Notes under the pieces: generated by a model
What the model was told of the DNA's origin: nothing
Databases searched by the model: none
What the model saw: only the letters and a program-made list of their open reading frames with translations
Assembly (NCBI GenBank): GCA_002690945.1
Contig: NZGL01000007.1
Coordinates: 43,624 to 89,902, forward strand
Source: Gammaproteobacteria bacterium
Lineage (GTDB): Bacteria; Pseudomonadota; Gammaproteobacteria; Magnimaribacterales; TMED112
Direction: 5' to 3'
Length of the DNA: 46,279 nt
Made by a program: the position numbers and the translations under genes
Shown here: positions 37,167-45,223 of the stretch, in pieces
Position numbering within the stretch: position 1 is the stretch's first letter
Layout: every line of letters begins with the position of its first letter

Positions 37167-37623
37167 AAAATTCTAGCTCACAGCAACTACTTCTAAGATC
37201 TTTCCATTCGCCTTCATATGCAAGACAGGCAAGACCACATGTAGGATATTTAGGAAGATAGTCGCTACTAAGATACTCAGTTACTTCATGCATTGATGGA
37301 TTATGGCCAACTATCATGATGTTATTCATTTCTTCAATTGAAATCGTAACAACACTTAGAACATCGTCTAAATGTGCATGATATAGAGATTTTTCATAAT
37401 CGATATGAGGAGCATTTTTAGGAAAAAAATGCTCTAGTGTTTCTTTAGTTCGCTTTGATGGGCTTGAAATTACGACATCAAGATCAATATTTTTTGTTTT
37501 AAAATAATTCCCCATCAATTCAGCATCTTGTATACCTCTAGTAGAAAGTGGTCTGTCAAAATCTTTTAATGAGAAATCTGACCAACTTGATTTTGCATGC
37601 CTAAGAAAGAATATTTTTTTCAT
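37141..37623 (-). CDS. sixA: SixA-type histidine phosphatase
   Basis: A 160-residue member of the histidine phosphatase superfamily. The catalytic RHAKSSW motif lies at residues 8-14, a second conserved basic site in SSPSKRTKET, and the second catalytic His in IMIVGHNPSMHEV. SixA removes phosphate from phosphohistidine of phosphotransfer proteins in E. coli; small proteins of this subgroup are commonly annotated so, but the substrate here is not proven. The C-terminal 26 bases overlap the facing hydroxylase gene, and the 5' side is 50 bases from the divergent DUF3445 gene. Confidence 0.9.
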   Translation of the reverse strand: MKKIFFLRHAKSSWSDFSLKDFDRPLSTRGIQDAELMGNYFKTKNIDLDVVISSPSKRTKETLEHFFPKNAPHIDYEKSLYHAHLDDVLSVVTISIEEMNNIMIVGHNPSMHEVTEYLSSDYLPKYPTCGLACLAYEGEWKDLRSSCCELEFFKMPRELR

Positions 37624-37673
37624 TTTGGAATTATATTAATAGTCCTTTATCCTGATATTATACAAATTAGATT

Positions 37674-38468
37674 ATGTCTCTTTCTAACGAAATAAATAAT
37701 AAATTTTGGCTAGACCCTCCTTGGGGAGATGGGCATAAAAAATATCGACTTGGTCTAGCTCCGATAGATAAAGAAGATTGGTTTGAGTCCGATATATCAT
37801 CTGAGTTAAAAGAACATAAAAGAAGATTATTAGAAACTAGATATGAAGATGTAGTAGCCACAACAGATGACTCAGTGGAAGCTCAAAACATTCTTTCAGA
37901 GAAGATAAGTACATCTGAAAACGAATTTCCAGACGAGATTGCAAACATATCTCTATCAGTTCCTGACGATCTCTGTGTCATTGAATCCAATGGAGATCAA
38001 AGATTAATAGCGGCATCTGTATGTTCTCCTAGTTATTGGGATTTAACTAAAAAGATAGGCAAGTCTCTTAGGCATATTCATAAACCTGTAAAAACTTTAA
38101 ATAAGAAAATCGGCAGCCCTATTGAAAAATTTATTAATAATGCGCCTCTTGATAAACCATTTAAGAGAGAAAACTGGTTTATTCATGGAAATGACAAGAG
38201 ATTTTATTTAGAGCCAGAGGGTCGGCCTAAGGAGCCCATTGAACAATGGTATGTGCGATCTGAAAGAGAGACTATCTGCAAATACAATGATGCATATTCA
38301 TTGTTTGCTATAAACGTTAGATTCCAGCCTTTGAGTGCCATTAAAGGGTATGATGAGGCAAGAATAGGCCTAATTAAGAGTCTAGAGGGTTTTGATAGTA
38401 AAGAGATCGATTACTTTGGTGGTGTAGACAAGTATGACGTTCTGCTCAAGTACCTACACTCCTTGTAA
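37674..38468 (+). CDS. Haem-dependent oxidative N-demethylase family protein (DUF3445)
   Basis: A 264-residue cytoplasmic protein that I assign to DUF3445, the alpha subunit-like family of the haem-dependent dimethylamine-type demethylase, which uses a PAS-like fold. The family blocks are RLGLAPIDKEDWFE near the N-terminus, VPDDLCVIES, SVCSPSYWDLTKKIGKSLRHIHKPV (central) and KRENWFIHGN with VRSERETICKY in the C-terminal half. The reaction of characterised members is removal of a methyl group from a secondary amine as formaldehyde. No other demethylase subunits are next to it. Its end overlaps the facing FMO-type gene by 23 bases, a neighbour that could act on methylated amines too. Confidence 0.85.
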   Translation: MSLSNEINNKFWLDPPWGDGHKKYRLGLAPIDKEDWFESDISSELKEHKRRLLETRYEDVVATTDDSVEAQNILSEKISTSENEFPDEIANISLSVPDDLCVIESNGDQRLIAASVCSPSYWDLTKKIGKSLRHIHKPVKTLNKKIGSPIEKFINNAPLDKPFKRENWFIHGNDKRFYLEPEGRPKEPIEQWYVRSERETICKYNDAYSLFAINVRFQPLSAIKGYDEARIGLIKSLEGFDSKEIDYFGGVDKYDVLLKYLHSL

Positions 38469-39744
38469 CTTTAAGTTCTTTCTTCAATCTTTTTCTAAAA
38501 GAAAAATCATCAACAGTAATTGTGTGTCTTGGTGTTTTAACTTGATCTACATCAGGATTATTAAGCTCAAGATCAATTAATCTCCGTATATCATTATTTG
38601 GCTTCCATAACCCTGCAAGATGTCGTGCTGCTAACTTTGCTTGGAGTTCAGCTCCTGGCCATATACACCCTAGAGGTTGAAATAGACCAATAAAATATAA
38701 ATTGCTAATACCTGCAGGAATCATTTTGTGTAATAAAGGCACCGGACCTTTTTCAAAATCTATTAGTTCTTTATCAAAAAATTTATGCTTTATTTTGAAA
38801 CCTGTACAAGCAATTATCACATCAAAATCTTCATGGCTTTGATCGCTAAAGTGGACTGTATTTTGATCAATCTTGTCGATGTCAGGTTTAGGTTTTACTT
38901 TCCCATGTCTAATTGCATCATATAGTTCTGAGTTTACCGTGGGGTGTGTAGCAAGAAGATTGTTTGTAACCTTGGGTAATCCAATGTCCTCATTTTTACC
39001 TTGTATTAATTCCAGCATGAACTTCATAAAGGGCACTCTGAGGCGTACGGGCAGCCATCTACTTTTATAAGAAAATACATCTGTAGTTAAGCCAAACATG
39101 AATTTTGGAATCAGATGATAGCCTCTTCTCCAGCTGATGGCAGTTTTTTTTGCAACCCTTGCTGTCTCAACTGCAACATCACAGGCTGAATTCCCTCCTC
39201 CAATTACAAGAACTCTTTTATCAGCAAATGGTTTTGCTGTTTTATAGTCATGTGAATGCAAGTATTCCCCTGAAAAATTGCCAGGATAATTAGGATAGCG
39301 TGGCTCATGATGATGGCCATTACAGACTACAAGAGCATCAAATATATCTTCATTTATGATGTCTGATTCTAATGATCGCCATTGGATCACCCATTTCTCA
39401 TCATTAGTATATTTACAATGCATAACTTCAGTTCCAAACTTTATTAGTTTGTTGATATCAAAATGATTCGCATAATCATTAAAATACTTCAGAAGCTCTT
39501 TATGCGAAGGATAATCTGAAGCATCTTTTGGCAAAGGAAAGTCCTCATAGAATGATGTGTACTTAGAACTAATAATGTGTGTAGTTTCAAAGACGCTTGA
39601 ATGTCCAGAAGGGTCGTTAAATCGCCAATTACCCCCTACTCCTTCACAACGCTCAAAAGCTGTGACTTTAAAGCCTTGATCATTGAAATTCTTTATTGCT
39701 GTAATTCCACATGGACCAGCACCAATAACAGCTACTCTTTTCAT
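38446..39744 (-). CDS. Flavin-containing monooxygenase
   Basis: A 432-residue class B flavoprotein monooxygenase. Visible are the FAD-binding GAGPCG (8-13), ERCEGVGGNWRF, the FMO-identifying F-x-G-x3-H-x3-Y pattern in NFSGEYLHSHDYK, the NADPH-binding GGGNSACDVA, and a C-terminal ACTGF motif. It resembles the N-oxide or S-oxide forming FMOs of animals and marine bacteria such as trimethylamine monooxygenase. The substrate is uncertain; a Baeyer-Villiger activity is an alternative. It lies ten bases downstream of the Na+:alanine symporter gene on the same strand and converges on the DUF3445 gene. Confidence 0.9.
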   Translation of the reverse strand: MKRVAVIGAGPCGITAIKNFNDQGFKVTAFERCEGVGGNWRFNDPSGHSSVFETTHIISSKYTSFYEDFPLPKDASDYPSHKELLKYFNDYANHFDINKLIKFGTEVMHCKYTNDEKWVIQWRSLESDIINEDIFDALVVCNGHHHEPRYPNYPGNFSGEYLHSHDYKTAKPFADKRVLVIGGGNSACDVAVETARVAKKTAISWRRGYHLIPKFMFGLTTDVFSYKSRWLPVRLRVPFMKFMLELIQGKNEDIGLPKVTNNLLATHPTVNSELYDAIRHGKVKPKPDIDKIDQNTVHFSDQSHEDFDVIIACTGFKIKHKFFDKELIDFEKGPVPLLHKMIPAGISNLYFIGLFQPLGCIWPGAELQAKLAARHLAGLWKPNNDIRRLIDLELNNPDVDQVKTPRHTITVDDFSFRKRLKKELKVTRSVGT

Positions 39745-39754
39745 TTTTATTAAG

Positions 39755-41092
39755 TTATTTCTTTATACTAGCAAAATATTCTTCTGCCTTTTTCACAGCA
39801 ACAGGAGCAAGCCAAATACAAGAAATAAGAGTTGGAAAAATCATCATTGCAAATGCACTATCAACAACATTTATTGCAAGATCGAACCCACCAACAGAAA
39901 AACCAAAAACAGCGCCTATAAAAATAAATTGATATATAGGTATACCTCTTTTACCAAATAAAAACTTAACGCATGCAGTTCCATAGAAAGAATAGGTAAA
40001 AATAGTGCTTAACCCAAAACATAAAACTACAAAAAATAGAATTAGTGGGCCAATTGAACCCAGCATTACCTGAAATGATTCAGCAGTAAGAAGAACACCC
40101 TTATTATCAGCTGTAGGTTCAACGCCGCTCATGAGAATAACTATTGCGGTCAATGTGCACATAATAAGAGTATCAAATATAGGCCCAGTCATGGCCACAA
40201 GGCCCTGTTTAGCTGGATGAGTTGTTGTGGCCGTTCCATGAATCAGGGCTTCTGTTCCTACTCCTGCTTCATTGCTAAATACACCCCTTTTTATACCTGT
40301 CAAAATGACCATTACTAGACCACCAGATACGGCAGACTTGAAGTTAAATGCCTCATAAAAAATTGAGCTTATTGCAGGAATTAGCTGTTGATAATTAAGA
40401 ATAATTATTACAAATACAGCCCCAAAATAAATGATACTCATAAGAGGAACTAGCAATGCTGAAATATTTGCAATTCTCTTCAACCCACCAATAATTACAA
40501 TTGCAGTTATAGTAGCCATCACAGCTCCTGCTATATATGCAAAATTTTCTACATCAGAAAAAAATAAACTTTCAGTAATTCTTACTATTTCGCTTGCTTG
40601 GACTGCTGGTAAACCAGCGATCATTCCAAAGAAAGCAAACATATAAGCAAATGGAAGCATATATTTAGGAAGCCCATTTTTGATTATGTACATTGTTCCG
40701 GCATTAACAGAGCCATCAGGACTTATCTCACGATATAGCGATGAAAGTGTTGCCGTAAAAAATTTAGTGGCAATTCCAAAAATTGCTGTTACCCACATCC
40801 AGAATATAGCGCCTGGACCACCAAAATAGATAGCTGCAGCAACACCAGCAATATTACCTAATCCAATTGTGCCAGAAAGTGTTGCCGTAAGAGATTTAAA
40901 ATGACTTACTTCTCCAACACCTTTGCTTGGGTATTTTCCTCTTAAAACATCAAATGCATAAGCTAAATATCTATATGGTTTAAATTTAGCGATTATTGCA
41001 AAAAATAAGCCAGCACCCAAAAGCAGAAGTTGTGTTGGTTGTCCCCAAGCAATATCTACAAATTGTGAAAAGAACTTATCTAATAATTCCAT
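39755..41092 (-). CDS. Na+:alanine/glycine symporter (AGCS family)
   Basis: A 445-residue inner-membrane transporter with about ten to eleven hydrophobic helices. AGCS landmarks are GLGNIAGVAAAIYFGGPGAIFWMW, ATKFFTATLSSLYRE and GIKRGVFSNEAGVGTEALIHG followed by HPAKQGLVAM. The family imports alanine, glycine and related small amino acids with sodium, so it could spend the gradient made by the NQR encoded in this window. It begins just downstream of the terminator at 41118-41144 and is probably co-transcribed with the FMO gene. Confidence 0.95.
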   Translation of the reverse strand: MELLDKFFSQFVDIAWGQPTQLLLLGAGLFFAIIAKFKPYRYLAYAFDVLRGKYPSKGVGEVSHFKSLTATLSGTIGLGNIAGVAAAIYFGGPGAIFWMWVTAIFGIATKFFTATLSSLYREISPDGSVNAGTMYIIKNGLPKYMLPFAYMFAFFGMIAGLPAVQASEIVRITESLFFSDVENFAYIAGAVMATITAIVIIGGLKRIANISALLVPLMSIIYFGAVFVIIILNYQQLIPAISSIFYEAFNFKSAVSGGLVMVILTGIKRGVFSNEAGVGTEALIHGTATTTHPAKQGLVAMTGPIFDTLIMCTLTAIVILMSGVEPTADNKGVLLTAESFQVMLGSIGPLILFFVVLCFGLSTIFTYSFYGTACVKFLFGKRGIPIYQFIFIGAVFGFSVGGFDLAINVVDSAFAMMIFPTLISCIWLAPVAVKKAEEYFASIKK

Positions 41093-41117
41093 ACTGTTTT
41101 ATCGTAAACAAAATGCA

Positions 41118-41144
41118 AAGAAAAAGCCGCTAAAAAGCGGCTTT
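41118..41144 (-). terminator. Intrinsic terminator of the lipoprotein gene at 41163-42011
   Basis: A perfect 9-bp stem (41123-41131 with 41136-41144) and a four-base loop is followed, reading on the minus strand, by TTCTTT. It begins about 20 bases after the stop of the upstream minus-strand gene, and so separates that gene from the symporter gene. Confidence 0.88.
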
Positions 41145-41162
41145 CTTCTATATTAATAGTAA

Positions 41163-42011
41163 TTACGCGTCATCTGGATCTGGGTAGAACTGATAACTAT
41201 TGCTAGGATTCGGCCCTTCACACGTTGCAGATGCATCAAACATTGCTTGTACGTCAGCACCTTCATTAGCAAATCTTTCATAGGATGTTTTTGCACCTTC
41301 ATGATCTGCATAGTAATTCATCCAGAAAAAATCATACGATGCATATGGTTCAGGATTATCTCCATTATGCATATAAACACCATATCTAAATGGAGCAACA
41401 TCATCAGCTTGATTGTCTAGATAAGTATTGAAGGCCTTAACCCCTTCTCTAAGCTTCTCGGGACCGTCATCATCGTTAAATTTGCAATAATGAGCATATG
41501 TAACCCAATCAGTGACAGGTTCCCAATTGTCTTTATCACTATAAGGGAAATATGCATCATAACCTCTTCTGTTTTCACCATCACAAGTTAAAACAGATTC
41601 ATGTTTTTCTGCCCAAGCAGCAAATTCTTCACTTGGCCCTGAGGCCCAAGCAGCATCTGCAGCTTCTTTAGAATCCCAAAATAATTGCCAATATACTTTT
41701 CCCTCACCACCAAGACTTGCAGTCTCTAATGGTGCATGACCAGCGGCATAAAGCAAAGCATCATCGAAAGCTAAATCATTCCACTCATCAACCATCATCG
41801 TTGCAGTTTCATCACTAAAGTCTGATCCTGGTGTACAGGTCATATATTCACTAAATGGGGGTCCTTGCTCTTCTTCAGTCACAACTTCTGTCTCTTCTTC
41901 AGTCATAACTTCTGGCTCTTCTTCAGTCATAACTTCTGGCTCTTCTTGAGAATCAGAACATCCTACTAGAAAAAGAAAAGATACTAAAATAGATAGTTTT
42001 AAATAATTCAT
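41163..42011 (-). CDS. Lipoprotein with an acidic repeat linker and an internally duplicated domain
   Basis: A 282-residue lipoprotein of unknown function with lipobox LVGC. After the lipid Cys comes an acidic linker in which an eight-residue unit (EEEPEVMT-like) repeats three times. The rest appears to be two related halves, each starting with a Cys, passing through a W/D-x-LFW or DFFW strand, and ending in a TC-x-G...Y-x-FYP or YFP motif. I infer two copies of a domain of about 110 residues, possibly of the dimeric alpha/beta barrel sort, but I cannot name the family. A GGAG lies eight bases before the ATG. A strong terminator follows. It is likely attached to the outer membrane. Confidence 0.8.
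   Translation of the reverse strand: MNYLKLSILVSFLFLVGCSDSQEEPEVMTEEEPEVMTEEETEVVTEEEQGPPFSEYMTCTPGSDFSDETATMMVDEWNDLAFDDALLYAAGHAPLETASLGGEGKVYWQLFWDSKEAADAAWASGPSEEFAAWAEKHESVLTCDGENRRGYDAYFPYSDKDNWEPVTDWVTYAHYCKFNDDDGPEKLREGVKAFNTYLDNQADDVAPFRYGVYMHNGDNPEPYASYDFFWMNYYADHEGAKTSYERFANEGADVQAMFDASATCEGPNPSNSYQFYPDPDDA
41868..41939. repeat. Three tandem 24-base units in the lipoprotein linker
   Basis: Units lie at 41868-41891, 41892-41915 and 41916-41939. Copies two and three are identical and copy one differs at two positions; a truncated fourth copy begins at 41940. They encode the repeated EEEPEVMT-like linker and change length in steps that keep the frame. Confidence 0.93.
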
Positions 42012-42075
42012 TTTTTCTCCAAAATTAAGAATAAGGATTAACTATCTCAATAAATGGGTTTTTTTACAACAGAAT

Positions 42076-42660
42076 TTAGTTAAATAAATCGTCAGATTGA
42101 TTATTCTCTTTAGCTGAACTCTTAAGTACATTTACCATTCTTCTCTGATCAAGCCAACCAATTAATGTATCAACTTGCCTCGGCGTTAAGCGAAAAGTAT
42201 CTTCGTTCAAGGTAAAATCGACATCCTCTTTAATATAAATTTTTGTGACTATATTTTTGCCTCCATTGGATGACACAAAAGAAACTGTGCATTTAGTGCC
42301 ACTAACATTGCAAGAACCAATATCTTTATTGGTATTTGCATTATTATCTCTTGCAATCTTTGTCCAATCTTTTGCTTTTGAAAGATGAGCATATAACGTA
42401 TCAAATTCAGGATCTATATTTGGGTTCATGCCACTAAAAACAATATCGTAATTATATGTATCCAATGACATATCAAAGACTAACCTAATATTAGACCACT
42501 CGCCGTCTGAACCTGCATAAAGATCTATATCAGCATCAAAATATGATTCCCATACATCGTTGTACTTTTTAGCTTCAATAGTTCCTATATATTTCAGTGT
42601 ATAGGCGTTGGAAAAAAAACTTACGGTTAATAAAATAATTAGAGTTATAAATTGTTTCAT
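42076..42660 (-). CDS. Exported protein of unknown function
   Basis: A 194-residue product with a clear Sec signal peptide (about residues 1-19, with SNA as the likely cleavage site) and no lipobox. The mature part is rich in Asp, Asn and Tyr and has two cysteines close together (GSCNVSGTKC), which could form a disulfide in the periplasm. The C-terminal 60 residues look helical. I recognise no family. It lies 53 bases downstream of the 5'-nucleotidase gene and 64 bases upstream of the duplicated-domain lipoprotein, all on one strand; both gaps are wider than within the window's operons, so separate promoters are possible. Confidence 0.7.
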   Translation of the reverse strand: MKQFITLIILLTVSFFSNAYTLKYIGTIEAKKYNDVWESYFDADIDLYAGSDGEWSNIRLVFDMSLDTYNYDIVFSGMNPNIDPEFDTLYAHLSKAKDWTKIARDNNANTNKDIGSCNVSGTKCTVSFVSSNGGKNIVTKIYIKEDVDFTLNEDTFRLTPRQVDTLIGWLDQRRMVNVLKSSAKENNQSDDLFN

Positions 42661-42713
42661 ATGTTTAATATTAATACAGATTCAGCAAGAATTAAAAATT
42701 TATAAAGAAGACA

Positions 42714-44258
42714 TTAATTACTAATATCGATTAGCCTACCTGGCGCTGGGCTTTCAATTATTTTTGCTTTTTTAAATTCTTCATATAGCGCATCTTGAAA
42801 GGGTTTGTCATCACTTATAAAACGACCCTCAGGAAATACTCGATAACCATCTCCACCTTTTGCCAGATAACCAGAGACTGAGACAGTATATTTTTTATTA
42901 TCTATTAATTCATTCCCATTAACTTTGATGTCAATGACACGATTCATCATGTCTTGTGTGCTGTCATAATTAATCTGTAAGCCTGATATCTGGCCTATTC
43001 CATAAGGCAGTGTCAAACTGTATTCGACGAGCTCCTTAATTTGATTTCCAGTAAGCTCAATGATTGTTAAATTATCTTTAAATGGATAAACATTAATTAA
43101 CTGCTCTAATGTTACATCACCAGCATTAAAGTCAGCTCGGATTGCGCCTGAATTAAGAAAAGCAATATCACTTTGCGCTGCCTCTCTCATATAGTCAGTT
43201 AACAGGTTACCAATGCTAGATTCTTCATTATATTTTCGCATCAGGGGCTCACTAACAACGGCTAATACCTCTAAAAGCTCAGGGTATATTTTTCTGTAAT
43301 CTTTAATTAAAGTTGCTGTCTGTTTATCTTCGAGCAGTTGTTTAGAATTAACTGGTATAAGATAGCCTTCAATAAATTCAACATCATGTTTCTGAGTATC
43401 AATTTTAAATTTTGTATAACCAAGGTGCATGCCTTGGCCAAAGGTAAGTCCTATGACAGTGCCAGTGTCTGGATGAATAACTGGTTCTTGCAATCCATTA
43501 TCAGAGTGACCACCAAATATAACATCTACGCCCTTTAGATTGCCTGCCATTGCATAATCTTCATCAAAACCTCGTTGCACTGAAGGATCAGATTCTTTGT
43601 TAGTTTGCATAGGTGCAGTTCGATTTTGATGCGTTAAAACAACAATAATATTTACTTCATCACGAATAATATCAGCCCAATATTGAGCAGTTTCTGTTGG
43701 ATCCTTAATGGTCAATCCTGTACGATGAAAGCTAGCCATAGTATTGTAAAAAGCATCAATACCCATTACGCCTATAACACCAACTTTCACCCCGTTTCTA
43801 TTTAAGATTGTATAGGGTTGTGCAATCAATTCTCCTGACTCCTGATGAACAATATTGGCATTAAGAACAGGAAAATTAGCTCTTGGAATTGTCTCCACAA
43901 GTCTTTCCCAACCATATTCAAACTCATGATTCCCTAGAGTTAATGTGTCGTAATTCATTGCGCTATAAAGGTCAAAAGGAAGTTTTCCTTCTGATTTTTT
44001 TGATAATGCTCCAGTAAATATATCTCCGGCATCAACCAGAAAACTTATATCTTCGCTCTCTCTTACATCCCGAATTAATGTCGCCAGATGTGAAATACCG
44101 CCAATCAATTCCATATCATCTCGCCAAGTAGCTGGAATTGGCTCATAAACACTTTCTATATCATTGGTATGTAGTAAGACAATTTCTTTTTTTGAGCTTT
44201 CTTGAGCGTTAGAAAAACAAGCAAACAGCAATAAAGAAGCTAGTGCTAATCTGATCAT
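42714..44258 (-). CDS. Periplasmic 5'-nucleotidase / metallophosphatase (UshA-type)
   Basis: A 514-residue exported enzyme that removes phosphate from nucleotides, allowing uptake of nucleosides and phosphate. The signal peptide covers about residues 1-18. The metal-binding motifs of the N-terminal domain are LLHTNDIES, DAGDIFTG, LGNHEFEYG, VLTHQN and IFGGHSDN. The C-terminal substrate domain has NSGAIRADF and the YPFKDNLTIIELTG segment, ending in KGGDGYRVF. The order and length match the 5'-nucleotidase / 2',3'-cyclic phosphodiesterase family; the precise substrate is not determined. Confidence 0.93.
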   Translation of the reverse strand: MIRLALASLLLFACFSNAQESSKKEIVLLHTNDIESVYEPIPATWRDDMELIGGISHLATLIRDVRESEDISFLVDAGDIFTGALSKKSEGKLPFDLYSAMNYDTLTLGNHEFEYGWERLVETIPRANFPVLNANIVHQESGELIAQPYTILNRNGVKVGVIGVMGIDAFYNTMASFHRTGLTIKDPTETAQYWADIIRDEVNIIVVLTHQNRTAPMQTNKESDPSVQRGFDEDYAMAGNLKGVDVIFGGHSDNGLQEPVIHPDTGTVIGLTFGQGMHLGYTKFKIDTQKHDVEFIEGYLIPVNSKQLLEDKQTATLIKDYRKIYPELLEVLAVVSEPLMRKYNEESSIGNLLTDYMREAAQSDIAFLNSGAIRADFNAGDVTLEQLINVYPFKDNLTIIELTGNQIKELVEYSLTLPYGIGQISGLQINYDSTQDMMNRVIDIKVNGNELIDNKKYTVSVSGYLAKGGDGYRVFPEGRFISDDKPFQDALYEEFKKAKIIESPAPGRLIDISN

Positions 44259-44319
44259 ATCTAGATATTAGCAAATAACTTTCAAGGGATAAAAGTAGTT
44301 CAGTTTGATGGATGAAGTT

Positions 44320-44356
44320 ATTCTAATTCCTTAGTCGAGAACCAAGGAATTAGAAT
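44320..44356. repeat. 13-bp perfect inverted repeat between genes
   Basis: The arms 44320-44332 and 44344-44356 are perfectly complementary with an 11-base loop. They sit just after the stop of the small lipoprotein gene at 44362 and before the 5'-nucleotidase gene. No T tract follows in either direction, so it is not a classical terminator; it may stabilise a 3' end or bind a regulator. Confidence 0.8.
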
Positions 44357-44361
44357 TAGTA

Positions 44362-44691
44362 TTAAAAAAGAACATTTGCTGCATCACAAACTTCTTCAGC
44401 TTTCACTGCAGCCTTTTCTATTTGCTCGCCAAGTGCAACTGTATCAATACTTTCTTCTTCAGCCCATTCTCTCGCTTCATCTCTCTGCTTCTTGTACAAG
44501 AAATTCAAGGCCTTCCAACCATCATCATCTACGTTTGCACTCATTGTATCAATAATACATGCAGCAGCTGTAGCACCGATTGAGTCAGCTAGAGCTTCCT
44601 TCATTGCTTCTTTTTCAGCAGCACGCGGATCTCCACACCCTACTAAAACAAGCCCGGCAATGAGTAAAATTAATGTTTTAAAATTAGTCAT
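44362..44691 (-). CDS. Small Cys-pair lipoprotein, paralogue of the next gene
   Basis: A 109-residue lipoprotein with lipobox LVGC followed by GDPRAAEK. The mature part is helical and acidic, with two cysteines besides the lipidated one (in AACIIDTM and EEVCDAAN), and a conserved VDDDGWKA block between them. The same pattern occurs in the protein at 44795-45136, so they arose by duplication; the two Cys may form a disulfide that joins the first and last helices. A consensus Shine-Dalgarno AGGAGG precedes the ATG. I recognise no family or function. It ends just before the inverted repeat at 44320. Confidence 0.8.
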   Translation of the reverse strand: MTNFKTLILLIAGLVLVGCGDPRAAEKEAMKEALADSIGATAAACIIDTMSANVDDDGWKALNFLYKKQRDEAREWAEEESIDTVALGEQIEKAAVKAEEVCDAANVLF

Positions 44692-44695
44692 AGTT

Positions 44696-44727
44696 CCTCC
44701 TAGTAAGAAAGACTAACATATTAGAAA
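44696..44727 (-). promoter_or_regulatory. Probable promoter element and consensus ribosome site of the small lipoprotein gene
   Basis: Reading on the minus strand, TTTCTAATATGTTA (44727-44714) contains a -10-like TAATAT, and AGGAGG lies at 44701-44696, four bases before the ATG. The same two elements at nearly the same spacing precede the paralogue at 45136. Confidence 0.6.
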
Positions 44728-44737
44728 AGATCACAAT

Positions 44738-44769
44738 AAAAAAAAGGCAGATTAATATCTGCCTTTTTT
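44738..44769 (-). terminator. Intrinsic terminator after the second small lipoprotein gene
   Basis: A 13-bp stem (44740-44752 with 44757-44769) with a four-base loop, whose arms end in an A run and a T run, can terminate in either direction. It lies 25 bases after the stop of the gene at 44795 and just upstream of the promoter of the gene at 44362, so each small lipoprotein gene seems to be its own transcription unit. Confidence 0.88.
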
Positions 44770-44794
44770 GTAAATATAAAAATTTCTTGAATTC

Positions 44795-45136
44795 TTATAA
44801 ATCGACTTCGCAATCAGCTTCAGCTTTATCTGCTGCTGACTCAACAGCTGCTTCTATAGCATCTTCGTCAACTTCGTTCTCTTCAAGCCACTTCTCGGCA
44901 CCTGCTTCATCTTCGTTTACTACAAACATAAAAGCTGTCCAAGCGTCGTCATCAAGATTTTCGTCCATGACGCCTACGACGCATTCAGCCACATCCGCAG
45001 CGTTTTCTGCATCACCTTGAAGTTCAAGAACTTTTTCTGTTAACACAGCTTTATCATCAGCACGTGGATCACTACCACAACCAACTAGTATAAAGCCTGC
45101 TAAAACTAGCAATATTAGTGTTTTTAATTTAGCCAT
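44795..45136 (-). CDS. Small acidic Cys-pair lipoprotein, paralogue of the preceding gene
   Basis: A 113-residue lipoprotein with lipobox LVGC followed by GSDPRADDK. The mature protein is very acidic and helical, with two further cysteines (in AECVVGVM and EADCEVDL), and a LDDDAWTA block between them. The arrangement matches the protein at 44362-44691: signal, DPRA, Cys, DDD-x-W-x-A, W-x-EE and terminal Cys all align. Its upstream sequence is also shared with the paralogue, including a consensus AGGAGG. No family recognised; probably periplasmic or outer-membrane bound. Confidence 0.8.
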   Translation of the reverse strand: MAKLKTLILLVLAGFILVGCGSDPRADDKAVLTEKVLELQGDAENAADVAECVVGVMDENLDDDAWTAFMFVVNEDEAGAEKWLEENEVDEDAIEAAVESAADKAEADCEVDL

Positions 45137-45140
45137 ATTT

Positions 45141-45173
45141 CCTCCTAAGAGAGGAAGATTAACATATTAGAAA
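45141..45173 (-). promoter_or_regulatory. Probable promoter element and consensus ribosome site of the second small lipoprotein gene
   Basis: On the minus strand TTTCTAATATGTTA (45173-45160) repeats the block upstream of the paralogue exactly, and AGGAGG (45146-45141) lies four bases before the ATG. I see no convincing -35 box. Confidence 0.6.
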
Positions 45174-45223
45174 GATAACAAAAGAATAAATTAGTAAAAA
45201 ACCCGTTAAATTAACTTATTAAG

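Noticed and set aside
39683-39961. Plus-strand open frame across the FMO and symporter genes
   Set aside because: The product has no domain pattern and spans the 3' end of one real gene and the 5' end of another in antisense.
44787-45020. Plus-strand open frame rich in Ser and Ala
   Set aside because: It is antisense to the small acidic lipoprotein gene, which has a lipobox, consensus ribosome site and paralogue; the low-complexity product is a shadow of its GAA/GCT codons.
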